Origin: Desulfomonilaceae bacterium
GTDB taxonomy: Bacteria > Desulfobacterota > Desulfomonilia > Desulfomonilales > Desulfomonilaceae
DNA: 64,000 nt
Reading direction: 5' to 3'
Assembly: GCA_041662605.1 (NCBI GenBank)
Contig: JBAZSD010000023.1
Location: 1-64,000, forward strand
Each line of letters begins with the position of its first letter. Within the stretch, counting starts at the first letter, position 1. This document shows, in pieces, positions 33,464 through 42,739 of the stretch. A program made the position numbers and the translations under genes. A model generated the notes under the pieces. That model did not search any database and was not told the origin of the DNA. It saw only the letters and a program-made list of their open reading frames with translations.

Positions 33464-34882
33464 TCAACTCTCAAAAAACACTTTGAATGCTCTGTGCGTC
33501 ATCCAGATGTCATCTTTGGCGCAGAGTTCGAGAGGGGAATGCATTCCAAGGATCGGCGGGCCGCAATCAATAATGTCCATTCCGGAGTTAGCGATGTACT
33601 TCGCCACCGTCCCTCCTCCTCCCTCATCCACTTTTCCCAGTCCGGCCGGCTGCCAAATAATCTTGTTATCATTGAAGAGACGACGGACCCAAGAAGCGTA
33701 TTCCGCGTTGGCGTCAGATCCCATATATTTGCCGCCCGATCCGGTATATTTGGTTATGCCTATTCCAAGCCCAATTTTGGAGTTGTTCCTTTTTTCGTAA
33801 GCGTCTCCGTAAGTAGGATCAACAGCGGCTGTAACGTCACCCGAAAGCGCCTTGCCTGAAGAGAAAACTCTTCGCAGATTATTAGCTGACGGATTGATAC
33901 CTGTTTTTTGCATGAGTTCCATGAGAAACTGATCCAATGCGACAGATTTGGCGCTTGTGTTGCCTTCGCTTCCTATTTCTTCCTTGTCGTAGAATACGGC
34001 CACACAAGTATGGAGAGGCTTTGACAGTTTCATAATGGCTGAAGCGCTTGCATACGCGCAAACTCGATCATCCTGTCCATATCCCGCTACCAGGCTCCTA
34101 TCAAACCCCGCGTCCCTGGCCGGTTCCGCGGGGACCATTTCCAGTTCCGCTCCGATGAAGTCTTCTTCGGTGATTCCGTACTTATTGAACAGAAGGGCCA
34201 ATATGGCGAGTTTCACTCTATCCGAAGCTTCTTCGTCGTCGTAGGGCAATGATCCGATGATCACATTGAGATTCTCGGCGGGTATAAATTCACTGGCTTT
34301 TTGTTCCATTTGTTTTCTTGACAAATGGGGCAACAAATCCGGAATCGTCAGGACAGGTTCACTCGGTTTGAGGCCCAATTCGATGTCAACCACCTTGCCG
34401 TCTCGTGTGAACATGGTCCCAATGATGGCGAGAGATCTAGCCACCCATTGGTATTTTTTGACTCCGCCGTAATAGTGAGTCTTCAACATGGCCAAGCCGG
34501 ATTCTTCATACAGGGGATTTGGTTTGATATCCAGTCGTGGGCTGTCAACATGAGATGTGACGATTCGAATCCCATCGGTCAAGGGTTTTTGTCCGATGAT
34601 GGCCAGGAACAACAACTTTCCGCGTGAAACCTGATAGACGCGATCTGAAGCCTTTTCGAGACTTGCAATGTCGATGAATCCTTTTTCTCTAGCCGTTTCA
34701 GAGAGTATTGCCACCGCTTTACGTTCTGTCCTGGCCGAGTTGAGAAAATCTACGTAACTTGAGGAGTAATCCGTCACTTCCTGTTTTTCGAGGGGTGAGA
34801 GCTTATCCCACACCCTCACGCTCCCCATGAGCAATTTTTCTTTTAATTCTTTGGTTTTTTTTGATTCTTTTTTTTCAGGCAT
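33464..34882 (-). CDS. M18 family zinc aminopeptidase
   Basis: A 472-residue aminopeptidase of family M18 (aspartyl aminopeptidase-like), removing N-terminal residues from peptides in the cytoplasm. Metal ligands are visible in T-S-H-V-D-S-P-R, E-L-E-M-V-P-A-E-P, Q-D-D-R-V, the D-K-E-E-I-G-S-E-G block and the C-terminal G-M-H-S-P-L-E. ATG at 34882 is chosen: GGTGA precedes it, and the longer frame runs into the upstream protease gene. It lies 22 bases after that gene on the same strand, so the two may be co-transcribed. Confidence 0.92.
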   Translation of the reverse strand: MPEKKESKKTKELKEKLLMGSVRVWDKLSPLEKQEVTDYSSSYVDFLNSARTERKAVAILSETAREKGFIDIASLEKASDRVYQVSRGKLLFLAIIGQKPLTDGIRIVTSHVDSPRLDIKPNPLYEESGLAMLKTHYYGGVKKYQWVARSLAIIGTMFTRDGKVVDIELGLKPSEPVLTIPDLLPHLSRKQMEQKASEFIPAENLNVIIGSLPYDDEEASDRVKLAILALLFNKYGITEEDFIGAELEMVPAEPARDAGFDRSLVAGYGQDDRVCAYASASAIMKLSKPLHTCVAVFYDKEEIGSEGNTSAKSVALDQFLMELMQKTGINPSANNLRRVFSSGKALSGDVTAAVDPTYGDAYEKRNNSKIGLGIGITKYTGSGGKYMGSDANAEYASWVRRLFNDNKIIWQPAGLGKVDEGGGGTVAKYIANSGMDIIDCGPPILGMHSPLELCAKDDIWMTHRAFKVFFES

Positions 34883-34904
34883 GCGCTCACCAATGAATAA
34901 GTTT

Positions 34905-35921
34905 TCACTGCCCTTGCTTCCACAGTGGATCAAAAGGATTGAATTTTTCCGGTAACGATCTCGGGTGATCCGATTCCGGCCCTAGAGGCCCTGTGGGTGG
35001 AGCTGCGGCGGCTTTCAAAGGAGGATAATTCTTTCTCTCAAGGAAGTCACGAGCCATGTTGATAGGTGTAGCGAACCCGATGCCTTGGCTCTTCCATAGC
35101 AGTATAGTGTTAATGCCTATGACTTCGCCGTTGAGGTTGAACAGCGGCCCTCCCGAATTGCCAAGATTCATTGCGGCGTCAATCTGAATTAACGGTGGGT
35201 ACCCCGAACCAGGAATTGTCCTTTTCTGCGCGCTTACTATGCCGATCATAATTGATTGGCCGATGCCGTACGGGTTGCCTATTCCCACAACCCATTCTCC
35301 CAACTCGACACCGTCTGAATTACCCATCTTCACAGGCTCAAGGTTGTTTGCGTCAATTTTGATGAGCGCGACGTCATTCTTGCTGTCCTTGAACAGGACT
35401 TTGGCTGGACGCTTGGTTCCGTCGAGGAGTTCTACTTCGATTTGAGTTCCGTGACGTAAGACATGCTCATTTGTCAGAATGTGACCATTTCCGGAAATGA
35501 TGAAACCTGATCCATAACCGGTAGCTTTGCTGTTTGAATCCCCGGAAAAGCCCAGGTTGCTCAAGGACCAGGATCCGCCCGAATCAAGCATGCGGATTGA
35601 CACCACAGATCTGTTGACTTTTCTGATAAGCTCACGAATATCTGGATATCCAGCGCCTCTCAGAGCTGGTTGCTGTGATGAATTCTGAGAGGCTTCTACC
35701 CTGCCGGCTGCTGGTTCCGGGTGGTAAGGAACGGGGATGAGGCCTATTTTCCCCTTGTGAGAGAAGTCTTTCGATTCTTTATTTGTTACGTTATCAGGTC
35801 GTCTATTACCTTGAGCGGTAAAACGATCGGTCCTGATTTCCGCGTGTGAAATGTTGACCAGAAGTAAACAACATAAGGTAAAATATGCTATGTTAAATAC
35901 GTATCCACGGAAAGCCCTCAT
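34905..35921 (-). CDS. Periplasmic trypsin-like serine protease
   Basis: A 338-residue Deg/HtrA-type protease with a signal peptide (about 1-27). The catalytic triad is intact: His153 (T-N-E-H-V), Asp183 (K-N-D-V-A-L-I) and Ser256 (G-N-S-G-G-P-L). A flexible linker (30-90) precedes the protease domain. The protein ends about 60 residues after the domain with a Pro-rich tail, so the PDZ domain of DegP/DegS is missing. It probably acts in the periplasm in protein quality control, perhaps without peptide-activated control. Substrate unknown. Confidence 0.9.
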   Translation of the reverse strand: MRAFRGYVFNIAYFTLCCLLLVNISHAEIRTDRFTAQGNRRPDNVTNKESKDFSHKGKIGLIPVPYHPEPAAGRVEASQNSSQQPALRGAGYPDIRELIRKVNRSVVSIRMLDSGGSWSLSNLGFSGDSNSKATGYGSGFIISGNGHILTNEHVLRHGTQIEVELLDGTKRPAKVLFKDSKNDVALIKIDANNLEPVKMGNSDGVELGEWVVGIGNPYGIGQSIMIGIVSAQKRTIPGSGYPPLIQIDAAMNLGNSGGPLFNLNGEVIGINTILLWKSQGIGFATPINMARDFLERKNYPPLKAAAAPPTGPLGPESDHPRSLPEKFNPFDPLWKQGQ

Positions 35922-36117
35922 TCAGGCGCCTCCTCATAGCGGTTTCCAGAAAAGGACCGTGGCATTTTTTCGGTCTCTCCGGATTGGTGGAACCGATATA
36001 GACTTAACTCAGATTGGTTGTCAATTAATTTATCCATTTTAGGTTAGACATTCGATATGTTTAAGTGATTATTTAATCCTGTTTATTAAAGATCTTTAAG
36101 CTCCCGGAGATGAGGCC

Positions 36118-36489
36118 ATGTACGAGGTTGAGATAATTTCCAGTTTCGCTGCAGCACACAAGTTACGTCAATATAAGGGTAAATGTGAACGCCTCCATGG
36201 ACACAATTATAAGGTTCATGTGACAGCTCGCGCTTCTTCGACCAAGTCGGACGGTATGGTCATAGATTTTGGGATTCTCAAGAGCATCACCAATGAAATT
36301 CTTGAACGGCTTGATCATAACTTTCTCAATGAAATTAAGCCGTTTGATGAAATAGAACCTTCCGCTGAAAATATAGCGGCTTTCATTTTTTTCGAAGTGG
36401 AACGCTGTCTGGAAGGGCATGCCGCTCTACTCTACAGCGTCGGTGTATGGGAATCCGATACGTCGATTGCGAGATACATTAGAGAATGA
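36118..36489 (+). CDS. queD: 6-pyruvoyl-tetrahydropterin synthase/QueD family
   Basis: A 123-residue pterin-fold enzyme. Zinc ligands are His15 (A-A-H) and the H-G-H pair; the catalytic Cys lies in C-E-R-L-H-G-H. A later L-D-H-x-x-L and the P-S-A-E-N motif are typical of QueD (6-carboxy-tetrahydropterin synthase), an early step to queuosine. Its stop overlaps the start of folE2 (ATGA), which would supply the dihydroneopterin triphosphate substrate. A GAGATGAGG ribosome site precedes the ATG. A folate role (PTPS-III) is less likely as the active Cys is present. Confidence 0.9.
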   Translation: MYEVEIISSFAAAHKLRQYKGKCERLHGHNYKVHVTARASSTKSDGMVIDFGILKSITNEILERLDHNFLNEIKPFDEIEPSAENIAAFIFFEVERCLEGHAALLYSVGVWESDTSIARYIRE

Positions 36490-37379
36490 AGCCAGGTTCC
36501 TATTCATTAGTCAATTTATGCCCTCGAGAGGTAACTTTAGTGGAAAATTGCTCGATTCCGGATGTCCAAAGCATGCCTGACAGACGAAACGTGCCAATCG
36601 ACAAGGTCGGTGTCAGGGGCCTCAGGTATCCAATATCCGTTAAGGACCGCCGAAAAGGCTTACAACACACAGTTGGCCTCTTTGATCTTTTTGTCAACTT
36701 GCCTCAGGAGTTCAAGGGAACCCATATGAGTCGGTTTATTGAGGTTCTTAATGAATATAGAGGTGAAATATCCATGGAAAAGTTCCAGGAAGTCCTGGAA
36801 AAGATCAAGGATAAACTCCACGCGAAAAGCGCTCACATGAATGTGGAATTCCCATATTTCGTGGAGAAAAACGCGCCTGTTACAGCCACTCCCGGTATCA
36901 TGTCCTATACGTGTTTCATGCGAGGCTCGCTTGCGGACCGTTTTGACTTGATAGTGGGCCTGGAAGTTCCTGTAACCACGGTGTGCCCTTGCTCCAAGGA
37001 AATTTCCGATTACGGCGCTCACAATCAGCGAGGAATTGTTAGAGTTCAGTTGAGATTTAAGAAATTCTTCTGGATAGAAGAGATCATTGAAATAGTGGAA
37101 TCGTCGGTCAGTTCTGAGATCTATTCAATGCTAAAAAGACCCGACGAAAAATACGTGACCGAAAAAGCCTATGAAAATCCAATGTTTGTAGAGGATGTGG
37201 TCCGGGCGGCAGTTACTCGCTTGCGTGAGAAAAGCAATTTCCCATGGTATAGAATCGAGGCCGAAACCTTTGAATCAATTCATAATCATAGCGCATACGC
37301 TTTGATAGAAAAGGACTTTTCTCCCATACCCGAATGCTTTCAAGGCCCATGTTCCTTGAGAGCGAACGGCGCTTTCTGA
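36486..37379 (+). CDS. folE2: GTP cyclohydrolase FolE2
   Basis: Type IB GTP cyclohydrolase (COG1469), 297 residues, making 7,8-dihydroneopterin triphosphate for folate and queuosine synthesis. Diagnostic parts are M-P-D-x-R-N-V-P-I-D, V-G-V-R-G-L-R-Y-P, F-V-N-L-P, the C-P-C-S-K-E-I-S active-site cysteines and H-N-Q-R-G. FolE2 can use metals other than zinc. It is translationally coupled to queD. No terminator is obvious in the gap behind it. Confidence 0.95.
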   Translation: MKPGSYSLVNLCPREVTLVENCSIPDVQSMPDRRNVPIDKVGVRGLRYPISVKDRRKGLQHTVGLFDLFVNLPQEFKGTHMSRFIEVLNEYRGEISMEKFQEVLEKIKDKLHAKSAHMNVEFPYFVEKNAPVTATPGIMSYTCFMRGSLADRFDLIVGLEVPVTTVCPCSKEISDYGAHNQRGIVRVQLRFKKFFWIEEIIEIVESSVSSEIYSMLKRPDEKYVTEKAYENPMFVEDVVRAAVTRLREKSNFPWYRIEAETFESIHNHSAYALIEKDFSPIPECFQGPCSLRANGAF

Positions 37380-37433
37380 CGAGTCGAGGTTCCCTGAAAT
37401 TTACTTTTTAGGCTAAAGACGCGTCGGTTTAGC

Positions 37434-37462
37434 TTGACAGGGGAGACCTTCCTAAATATTAT
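37434..37462 (+). promoter_or_regulatory. Sigma-70 promoter of the carboxypeptidase gene
   Basis: TTGACA and TATTAT are exactly 17 bases apart, about 110 bases before the start codon. This is one of the two best promoter matches in the window. Confidence 0.7.
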
Positions 37463-37572
37463 TGGTTATATGATAAACCAAAGCAATTATCAGAGATTAA
37501 TGTCTTATTCTATCCGAATCATGGTCTTTTTCTGCTAAGTCAAGTAATTAAAAACTAACGGAGACGGCCATT

Positions 37573-38619
37573 TTGGCTTTGAAACTCATTTTCCAGATTT
37601 TTTTAATCTTATTGGTTGGCTCCCACGCGTTCGCTTTCCAGCCCCAAAACAACGAAAACTATCTCAATAATGTTGCGTCTCTTGTGAGAAACGGTAAGGG
37701 CGTCCCACAAATATCAGGGGTTGTAGTCCCCGCTCTTGCGCCTGCGCGTAACAAATTCACTCATCTCCACAAATCTTTGACGACCCCCAAGGCTTATTCC
37801 AATATTGCCACCCGATCGGTTTCCAATGGAATCCCCGTTCAACCGAAGGTGAAAGCCAAGGCCATGTTATGCCTTGACAAATCATCAAATAAGGTGGTGC
37901 TTGCCGAAAATGAGTCCGCGCCATTGCCAATCGCCAGCATTACGAAGCTCCTGACAGCGATGACAGTCATTGACAACATGGATCTGGACGCGATTGTGGA
38001 AACACCGGCTGACATTAGGGAAGTCGAAAAACATGTTATCGGAATTAGACCCGGGGACCTGTTTACAATAAGAGACCTTCTGCACGGCATGCTCATAGAA
38101 TCCGGGAATGATTGCGCGGAAGCTCTTGCGCGAGCGTATACCAAAGGCGGTAGGACAGCGTTTATAGAGGCCATGAACCGGAAGGCGCAGGAACTCGGTC
38201 TGAGCCACGTGAAAATTTATACCCCCAGCGGTTTGGATGAAAAATTTGTGGTTGGCAGAAAAGACGGTCGTGAACTGGTTGGTAAGAGACCAAATGTCGC
38301 GACTGCCGAAGACGTGGCCCGATTAGCAAACCACGCTTTCAAGTATCCTCTTATCGCTCAAATATCCAGTTCCAAGTCCTACGTGATGAAATCTCTCAAT
38401 GCGAAACCCCATGAATACCACCTTGTTTCAAATGACAAACTGCTAAGGACCGACCTACCAGTAGCGGGCGCTAAGACCGGTTTCACTAATTTGGCCGGCA
38501 AGTGCATCGTGGCGCTATTCAAAGATGACAACCGTGAACATGTTGTTGTGGTATTGAATACACCCCAGCATTTTAAAGCCGCAGAAAAAATATACCGCTG
38601 GGCCTGTAAAATATTCTGA
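37573..38619 (+). CDS. D-alanyl-D-alanine carboxypeptidase (peptidase S11)
   Basis: A 348-residue penicillin-binding protein of the S11 family that trims the terminal D-Ala from peptidoglycan stems in the periplasm. A signal peptide covers about residues 1-22. The three active motifs are present: S-I-T-K (Ser122, Lys125), S-G-N (177-179) and K-T-G near 296. It starts with TTG after a GGAGA site. It lacks the long C-terminal amphipathic anchor of PBP5, so it may be a soluble PBP7-like enzyme. It stands alone behind its own promoter. Confidence 0.9.
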   Translation: MALKLIFQIFLILLVGSHAFAFQPQNNENYLNNVASLVRNGKGVPQISGVVVPALAPARNKFTHLHKSLTTPKAYSNIATRSVSNGIPVQPKVKAKAMLCLDKSSNKVVLAENESAPLPIASITKLLTAMTVIDNMDLDAIVETPADIREVEKHVIGIRPGDLFTIRDLLHGMLIESGNDCAEALARAYTKGGRTAFIEAMNRKAQELGLSHVKIYTPSGLDEKFVVGRKDGRELVGKRPNVATAEDVARLANHAFKYPLIAQISSSKSYVMKSLNAKPHEYHLVSNDKLLRTDLPVAGAKTGFTNLAGKCIVALFKDDNREHVVVVLNTPQHFKAAEKIYRWACKIF

Positions 38620-38722
38620 AATTTATCCTGCTTCACAATTTGGGGCTTTTCTTGGGTTACTTCATCTTCTGACGGTTGAAGAACGACGTTATTTAATCCA
38701 AAAAAAGATGAGGACGATGTCT

Positions 38723-39511
38723 ATGTGGAAACTGGCTGATAAGCACGTTTGGGAGGCGTTGGGCATTTTCGCGTGGAATGTTGTTATTGCCGTAATAGTA
38801 GTTTTAGTAGGAATTAGGTTGGTCAGGTGGCTGGCAAATACCTTGAACCGGCTACTAGTGTCAAAAAACGTGGACTTAACCATTGTTCATTTTGTTGACA
38901 ACGCTGTTCAGGTCATCCTGTACGGTTTTATCGGCATTGAAGTGTTGCACAGGCTCGGGGTCGAGAACAGTTCACTGATAGCCCTGGTCGGCGCTACCGG
39001 TCTTGCTATTGGTTTCGCCATCAAGGGACATCTTGCAAATGTCTCCGCCGGCTTGTTAATGATTCTTTTTCGACCATTCAGCGTGGGCAATTATATACAA
39101 GTTGGTAAAACCGAGGGAACGGTCGAAAAGATTGAGCTAATAAATACCCAGATTCGGACACCCGACAACTTGATTGTTATCGTGCCGAATTCCAGACTCA
39201 CGTCGAACCAGATCATCAATTATTCCATGAAGGATATTAGACGATTGGTAATACCAATTCGAGTGAGTTACGAAGCGGATATCCGTAAAGTCCGTGAAAC
39301 GCTTCAGAATATTATCGATGAAGATGAACGGATTCTCAAAGAACGAAAAGCTATCATCGCCATTCAGTCACTTGGTGAGAACAGTGTCAAAGTGATGTTG
39401 AGGTTGTGGGTCAAGTCCTCCGATCACTGGAGGGTTCAGTTTGACACCACAGAAAAGATAAAACAAAGGTTCGACGACGAAGGAATTCCTTTCCCTAAAA
39501 CGCAAACCTAG
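38723..39511 (+). CDS. MscS-family mechanosensitive channel
   Basis: A small MscS channel of about 262 residues that opens when the membrane stretches. Three membrane helices lie in the first 110 residues. The pore-lining third helix and following beta domain show G-A-T-G-L-A-I-G-F-A-I-K-G-H and the R-P-F-S-V-G-N-Y-I-Q-V signature. ATG at 38723 is chosen because GAGGA lies eight bases upstream; ATGs at 38708 and 38717 are also possible. Its stop is three bases from the convergent carA stop, leaving no room for a separate terminator. Confidence 0.92.
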   Translation: MWKLADKHVWEALGIFAWNVVIAVIVVLVGIRLVRWLANTLNRLLVSKNVDLTIVHFVDNAVQVILYGFIGIEVLHRLGVENSSLIALVGATGLAIGFAIKGHLANVSAGLLMILFRPFSVGNYIQVGKTEGTVEKIELINTQIRTPDNLIVIVPNSRLTSNQIINYSMKDIRRLVIPIRVSYEADIRKVRETLQNIIDEDERILKERKAIIAIQSLGENSVKVMLRLWVKSSDHWRVQFDTTEKIKQRFDDEGIPFPKTQT

Positions 39512-39514
39512 AGA

Positions 39515-40624
39515 TCAGGATTCCATAATCATCTTCCTGAATCGTTCAAACAGATATCTGGAATCATGAGGCCCGGGGGAAGCCTCCGGATGATACTGGA
39601 TGGAGAAGAGGGGATATTTTCTGTGGACCATGCCCTCATTGGTTTTGTCGTTAAGGTTAACGTGAGTAACCCTGCACTCACCCTCAAGAGTATCAGGATC
39701 TACGGCAAAATTGTGGTTCTGTGAAGTTATTTCAACCTGGCCAGTGTCCAATCTTCGCACTGGGTGATTTGCCCCGTGATGCCCAAACCCGAGCTTATAA
39801 GTGCGGCCGCCTAGAGCCAGCCCTAAAATCTGGTGACCTAGACAGATGCCAAAAATTGGTTTTTTCCCTATAAGATTTCTCACGGTCTCAATCACGTAAG
39901 GGACTCCTTCAGGGTCACCGGGGCCATTGGACAGGAAGATCCCGTCCGGATCGTATGTCAGTATCTCTTCCGCCGTAGAGAAGGCCGGGAAAACTCTAAC
40001 ATGTGCGCCCGAGTCTACGAGCAACCTCAAGATATTCTGTTTGATCCCATAATCCAGGGCGGCTACCTTGAATTTATTCTGCGACGCGGATGGATGAGAA
40101 TTCCATCGCCAGGTTCCTTCACTCCATTCGTACGGTTTACTGCAAGTGACTTCTTTTACAAGATCAATCCCTTCAATGTCCGGATAATCTCTCATCTTTT
40201 TGAGCAGACTGCCAACGTCGTGGTCTTCGGTTGAAATAATACCTTTCTTAGCGCCGGTCTCCCTTAGGTTTCTCGTGAGTTTTCTTGTATCTATTCCCTG
40301 GATACCAATTACATTAAATCTCTTGAGGAAATCATCCAGATCTTCTCTTCGTCTCCAATTGCTGGGCGAAGCGCAGTGTTCCTTAACAATGAAACCGGCA
40401 AGAAAAGGATTTACAGACTCGTTGTCCTCGAAATTCACGCCCGTGTTACCAATATGTGGGTAAGTCATGGTAACGATCTGGCCGCGATATGACGGGTCAG
40501 TTAAAATTTCCTGGTAGCCGGTAATGGCCGTATTGAAGACGACTTCACCTACTATTTCGCCCGAGGCGCCCATTGCGGTTCCAATAAAGAATTCACCGTC
40601 GGCCAAAACAAGAGTGGCTTTCAT
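39515..40624 (-). CDS. carA: Carbamoyl-phosphate synthase small subunit
   Basis: CarA, 369 residues, the glutaminase subunit that delivers ammonia to CarB for arginine and pyrimidine synthesis. The class I amidotransferase nucleophile lies in F-G-I-C-L-G-H-Q, with the partner H-P-E-A in Q-Y-H-P-E-A-S-P-G-P-H-D. The L-S-N-G-P-G-D-P-E motif and the N-terminal T-A-I-T-G-Y-Q-E domain are normal. Its start overlaps the stop of the upstream aminotransferase by one base (TAATG), so they are co-translated. carB is not in this window. Confidence 0.96.
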   Translation of the reverse strand: MKATLVLADGEFFIGTAMGASGEIVGEVVFNTAITGYQEILTDPSYRGQIVTMTYPHIGNTGVNFEDNESVNPFLAGFIVKEHCASPSNWRRREDLDDFLKRFNVIGIQGIDTRKLTRNLRETGAKKGIISTEDHDVGSLLKKMRDYPDIEGIDLVKEVTCSKPYEWSEGTWRWNSHPSASQNKFKVAALDYGIKQNILRLLVDSGAHVRVFPAFSTAEEILTYDPDGIFLSNGPGDPEGVPYVIETVRNLIGKKPIFGICLGHQILGLALGGRTYKLGFGHHGANHPVRRLDTGQVEITSQNHNFAVDPDTLEGECRVTHVNLNDKTNEGMVHRKYPLFSIQYHPEASPGPHDSRYLFERFRKMIMES

Positions 40625-41802
40625 TATAATCCCTTTACAAAATTTTTGAGACGTTCCATACCCGTTTCGATTTTGTCATCGGATGAGGTCATTGAAATCC
40701 TGAAGAAAGCTTCCCCACTGGGTCCGTAACCGACCCCGGGAGTAACTACCAGGCCCTGTCTTTCAAGTAAATCAGCGCAGAACACGACTGAGGATGAATA
40801 TACCTCAGGTATACGAACCCAGAAATAATAACTCGCTCTGGGCAGATTGAACTTGAATCCCAATTCCTCAAGGGCTTTGGCGATAATGTTTCGCCTGTTT
40901 TTAAACAATTGAGTCCTGTCCCGATTGAATAATGGAGCGTCCGGATGGTTCAGGGCTCTGGCGGCGGCCCTCTGGATCGCCATGAAAACACCCGAGTCGA
41001 AATTTGATTTCAGCGTCAGGACAGCCTGGATCAAATCTTTTGAACCGACGACGAACCCGATTCTCCATCCCGTCATGTTAAAAGTTTTGGAAAAGGAATG
41101 AATTTCTATTGAAAGGTCCTTGGCTCCGAGTATTTGCATGATGCTTATCGGTTTGTCTTCCGGTTCAAAGTACACTTCAGAATAAGCGTTGTCCGAAAGG
41201 ATGACAAGGTCGTATTTCTTGGCAAAAGACACCAGTTCTTCAAAAAAAGAAATGTCTGCGACAGCGGCTGTTGGATTGTTCGGATAGTTTACAAAAATAA
41301 ACTTGGCGGTTCCTGCCACATCAGCAGGAATAGCGGATAGGTCCGGCAAGAAACCTTTTTCCTCAACAAGCGGCACACGGACCGGTCTCCCGCCGGCAAA
41401 ACCAATAGCGGCTTCATAAACAGGATACCCCGGATCAGTGACTAGCGCTGAATCACCAGGGTCGATGAATACAAAGGGCAAATGAGACACAGCGTCTTTG
41501 GCGCCTATCGTGGCCATGATCTCATTTTGGGCGTCCAGTTTCACGCCGAATCGTTTTTCAAACCAGTTCGCGACAAGTTCACAGAAATCAGGCTCACCTT
41601 TATAACTGGGGTACTGATGATTGCGGGGGGCTCGCATTTCCTCATTCATGAGATCCAGGACGAAATTCGGTGTCGGCATGTCAGGATCCCCTATTGCAAG
41701 GGAGATCACATCCACTCCGCGCTCTTGAGCAGCCTTTCTTTTCTCATCAATCAGATGAAACAAATAGGGCTGTGTTTCAGTGACCCTTCTGGATAGTTTC
41801 AT
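40624..41802 (-). CDS. LL-diaminopimelate-type aminotransferase
   Basis: A 392-residue PLP-dependent class I aminotransferase most like the DapL group, which makes LL-diaminopimelate for lysine and cell wall. The PLP lysine is in S-F-S-K-T-F-N-M-T-G-W-R-I-G. Also seen are L-A-I-G-D-P-D-M-P-T-P, Y-P-N-N-P-T and the C-terminal R-I-S-M-T. ATG at 41802 follows GGAGGACGGA; a TTG four codons earlier is inside the ribosome site. DapL versus another alpha-transaminase is not certain. It is coupled to carA. Confidence 0.85.
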   Translation of the reverse strand: MKLSRRVTETQPYLFHLIDEKRKAAQERGVDVISLAIGDPDMPTPNFVLDLMNEEMRAPRNHQYPSYKGEPDFCELVANWFEKRFGVKLDAQNEIMATIGAKDAVSHLPFVFIDPGDSALVTDPGYPVYEAAIGFAGGRPVRVPLVEEKGFLPDLSAIPADVAGTAKFIFVNYPNNPTAAVADISFFEELVSFAKKYDLVILSDNAYSEVYFEPEDKPISIMQILGAKDLSIEIHSFSKTFNMTGWRIGFVVGSKDLIQAVLTLKSNFDSGVFMAIQRAAARALNHPDAPLFNRDRTQLFKNRRNIIAKALEELGFKFNLPRASYYFWVRIPEVYSSSVVFCADLLERQGLVVTPGVGYGPSGEAFFRISMTSSDDKIETGMERLKNFVKGL

Positions 41803-42079
41803 TCCGTCCTCCAAAATGCTATTTCTATATATGAACGATTATGGACAAAGCCTCAATAGGCTCAAATCGTGCTTAGAACCATTCTTTTTACTCGATTAAA
41901 CAGGTATATTCAAGCAATAAAGACCGAATATCAAGTTTCTAAGAAGAACTAAATTGCAAAATCGTCTCAAATCAAGACCGTTGACCGTCGGAAATAGTTT
42001 CCTGAGCTTAATTCTTGACTTTGAACCCAAACTACCATAATTTTCACGGATATATTGATCGGAGATAAATAATCCTCCC

Positions 42080-42739
42080 GTGACTCTAAATCTTGAAACA
42101 ATTTTAAATTTAATTTGTCTGACCATAGCAAGTGTAGCGTTTACCGGCAATTCGACTCCGGTTAATGATGACGACGAGGAATTGGTTCAACGGTGCGCGC
42201 GTGGCGACAGGGAGGCTTTCAATCAATTAGTCACCAAATATCAGAAAAAGGTTTACAGTGTCGCCTATCGCTTTGTCGGTGATAGCGAGGAGGCCAACGA
42301 TTTGGCCCAGGAAATTTTCACAGCGGCATATCAGAACCTTAAGAGTTTTAGAGGTGATTCAAAATTTTCGACCTGGCTATTCCAGATTGCGACGAATCGA
42401 GGCAAAAACAGGTTTAAGTATTTAAAACGCCGTGGTTTTTTCACTAATAGAGGATCATCTGAAACAGACGATGAAGGTGATCAATCTCAGAGAGCTTTTC
42501 CAGATCAGAGCGCCAATCCTGAGGATCTGTTGTCGGGAAATCAAATCCGTCAAGCGGTCCTCGAAGCTATTGATGAGCTTGAACCGGATCATAGAGAAAT
42601 CGTTATCCTCCGAGACATTGAGGGCTTTTCTTATGATGAAATCGCCCGAATGTTAAATTTGCCGGAAGGAACTACGAAATCCCGTCTGCATAGAGCGCGG
42701 ATGGTAGTTAAAGAAAAACTGAAGAAGGTCCTGTCATGA
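42080..42739 (+). CDS. ECF sigma factor (RpoE-like)
   Basis: A 219-residue extracytoplasmic-function sigma factor. Region 2 (about 30-110; Y-S-V-A-Y-R-F-V-G, D-L-A-Q-E-I-F, F-S-T-W-L-F-Q-I-A-T-N) binds -10 DNA and RNA polymerase. Region 4 (about 155-215; L-R-D-I-E-G-F-S-Y-D-E-I-A, G-T-T-K-S-R-L-H-R-A-R) reads the -35. The 27-residue N-terminal extension is hydrophobic and unusual; the only other in-frame starts are inside region 2, so GTG 42080 is kept. The next gene overlaps by four bases and encodes the likely anti-sigma factor. Confidence 0.92.
   Translation: MTLNLETILNLICLTIASVAFTGNSTPVNDDDEELVQRCARGDREAFNQLVTKYQKKVYSVAYRFVGDSEEANDLAQEIFTAAYQNLKSFRGDSKFSTWLFQIATNRGKNRFKYLKRRGFFTNRGSSETDDEGDQSQRAFPDQSANPEDLLSGNQIRQAVLEAIDELEPDHREIVILRDIEGFSYDEIARMLNLPEGTTKSRLHRARMVVKEKLKKVLS

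Noticed and set aside
36036..36117. Possible preQ1 riboswitch before queD
   Set aside because: No preQ1-type stem, A-rich tail or conserved core could be found in the leader.
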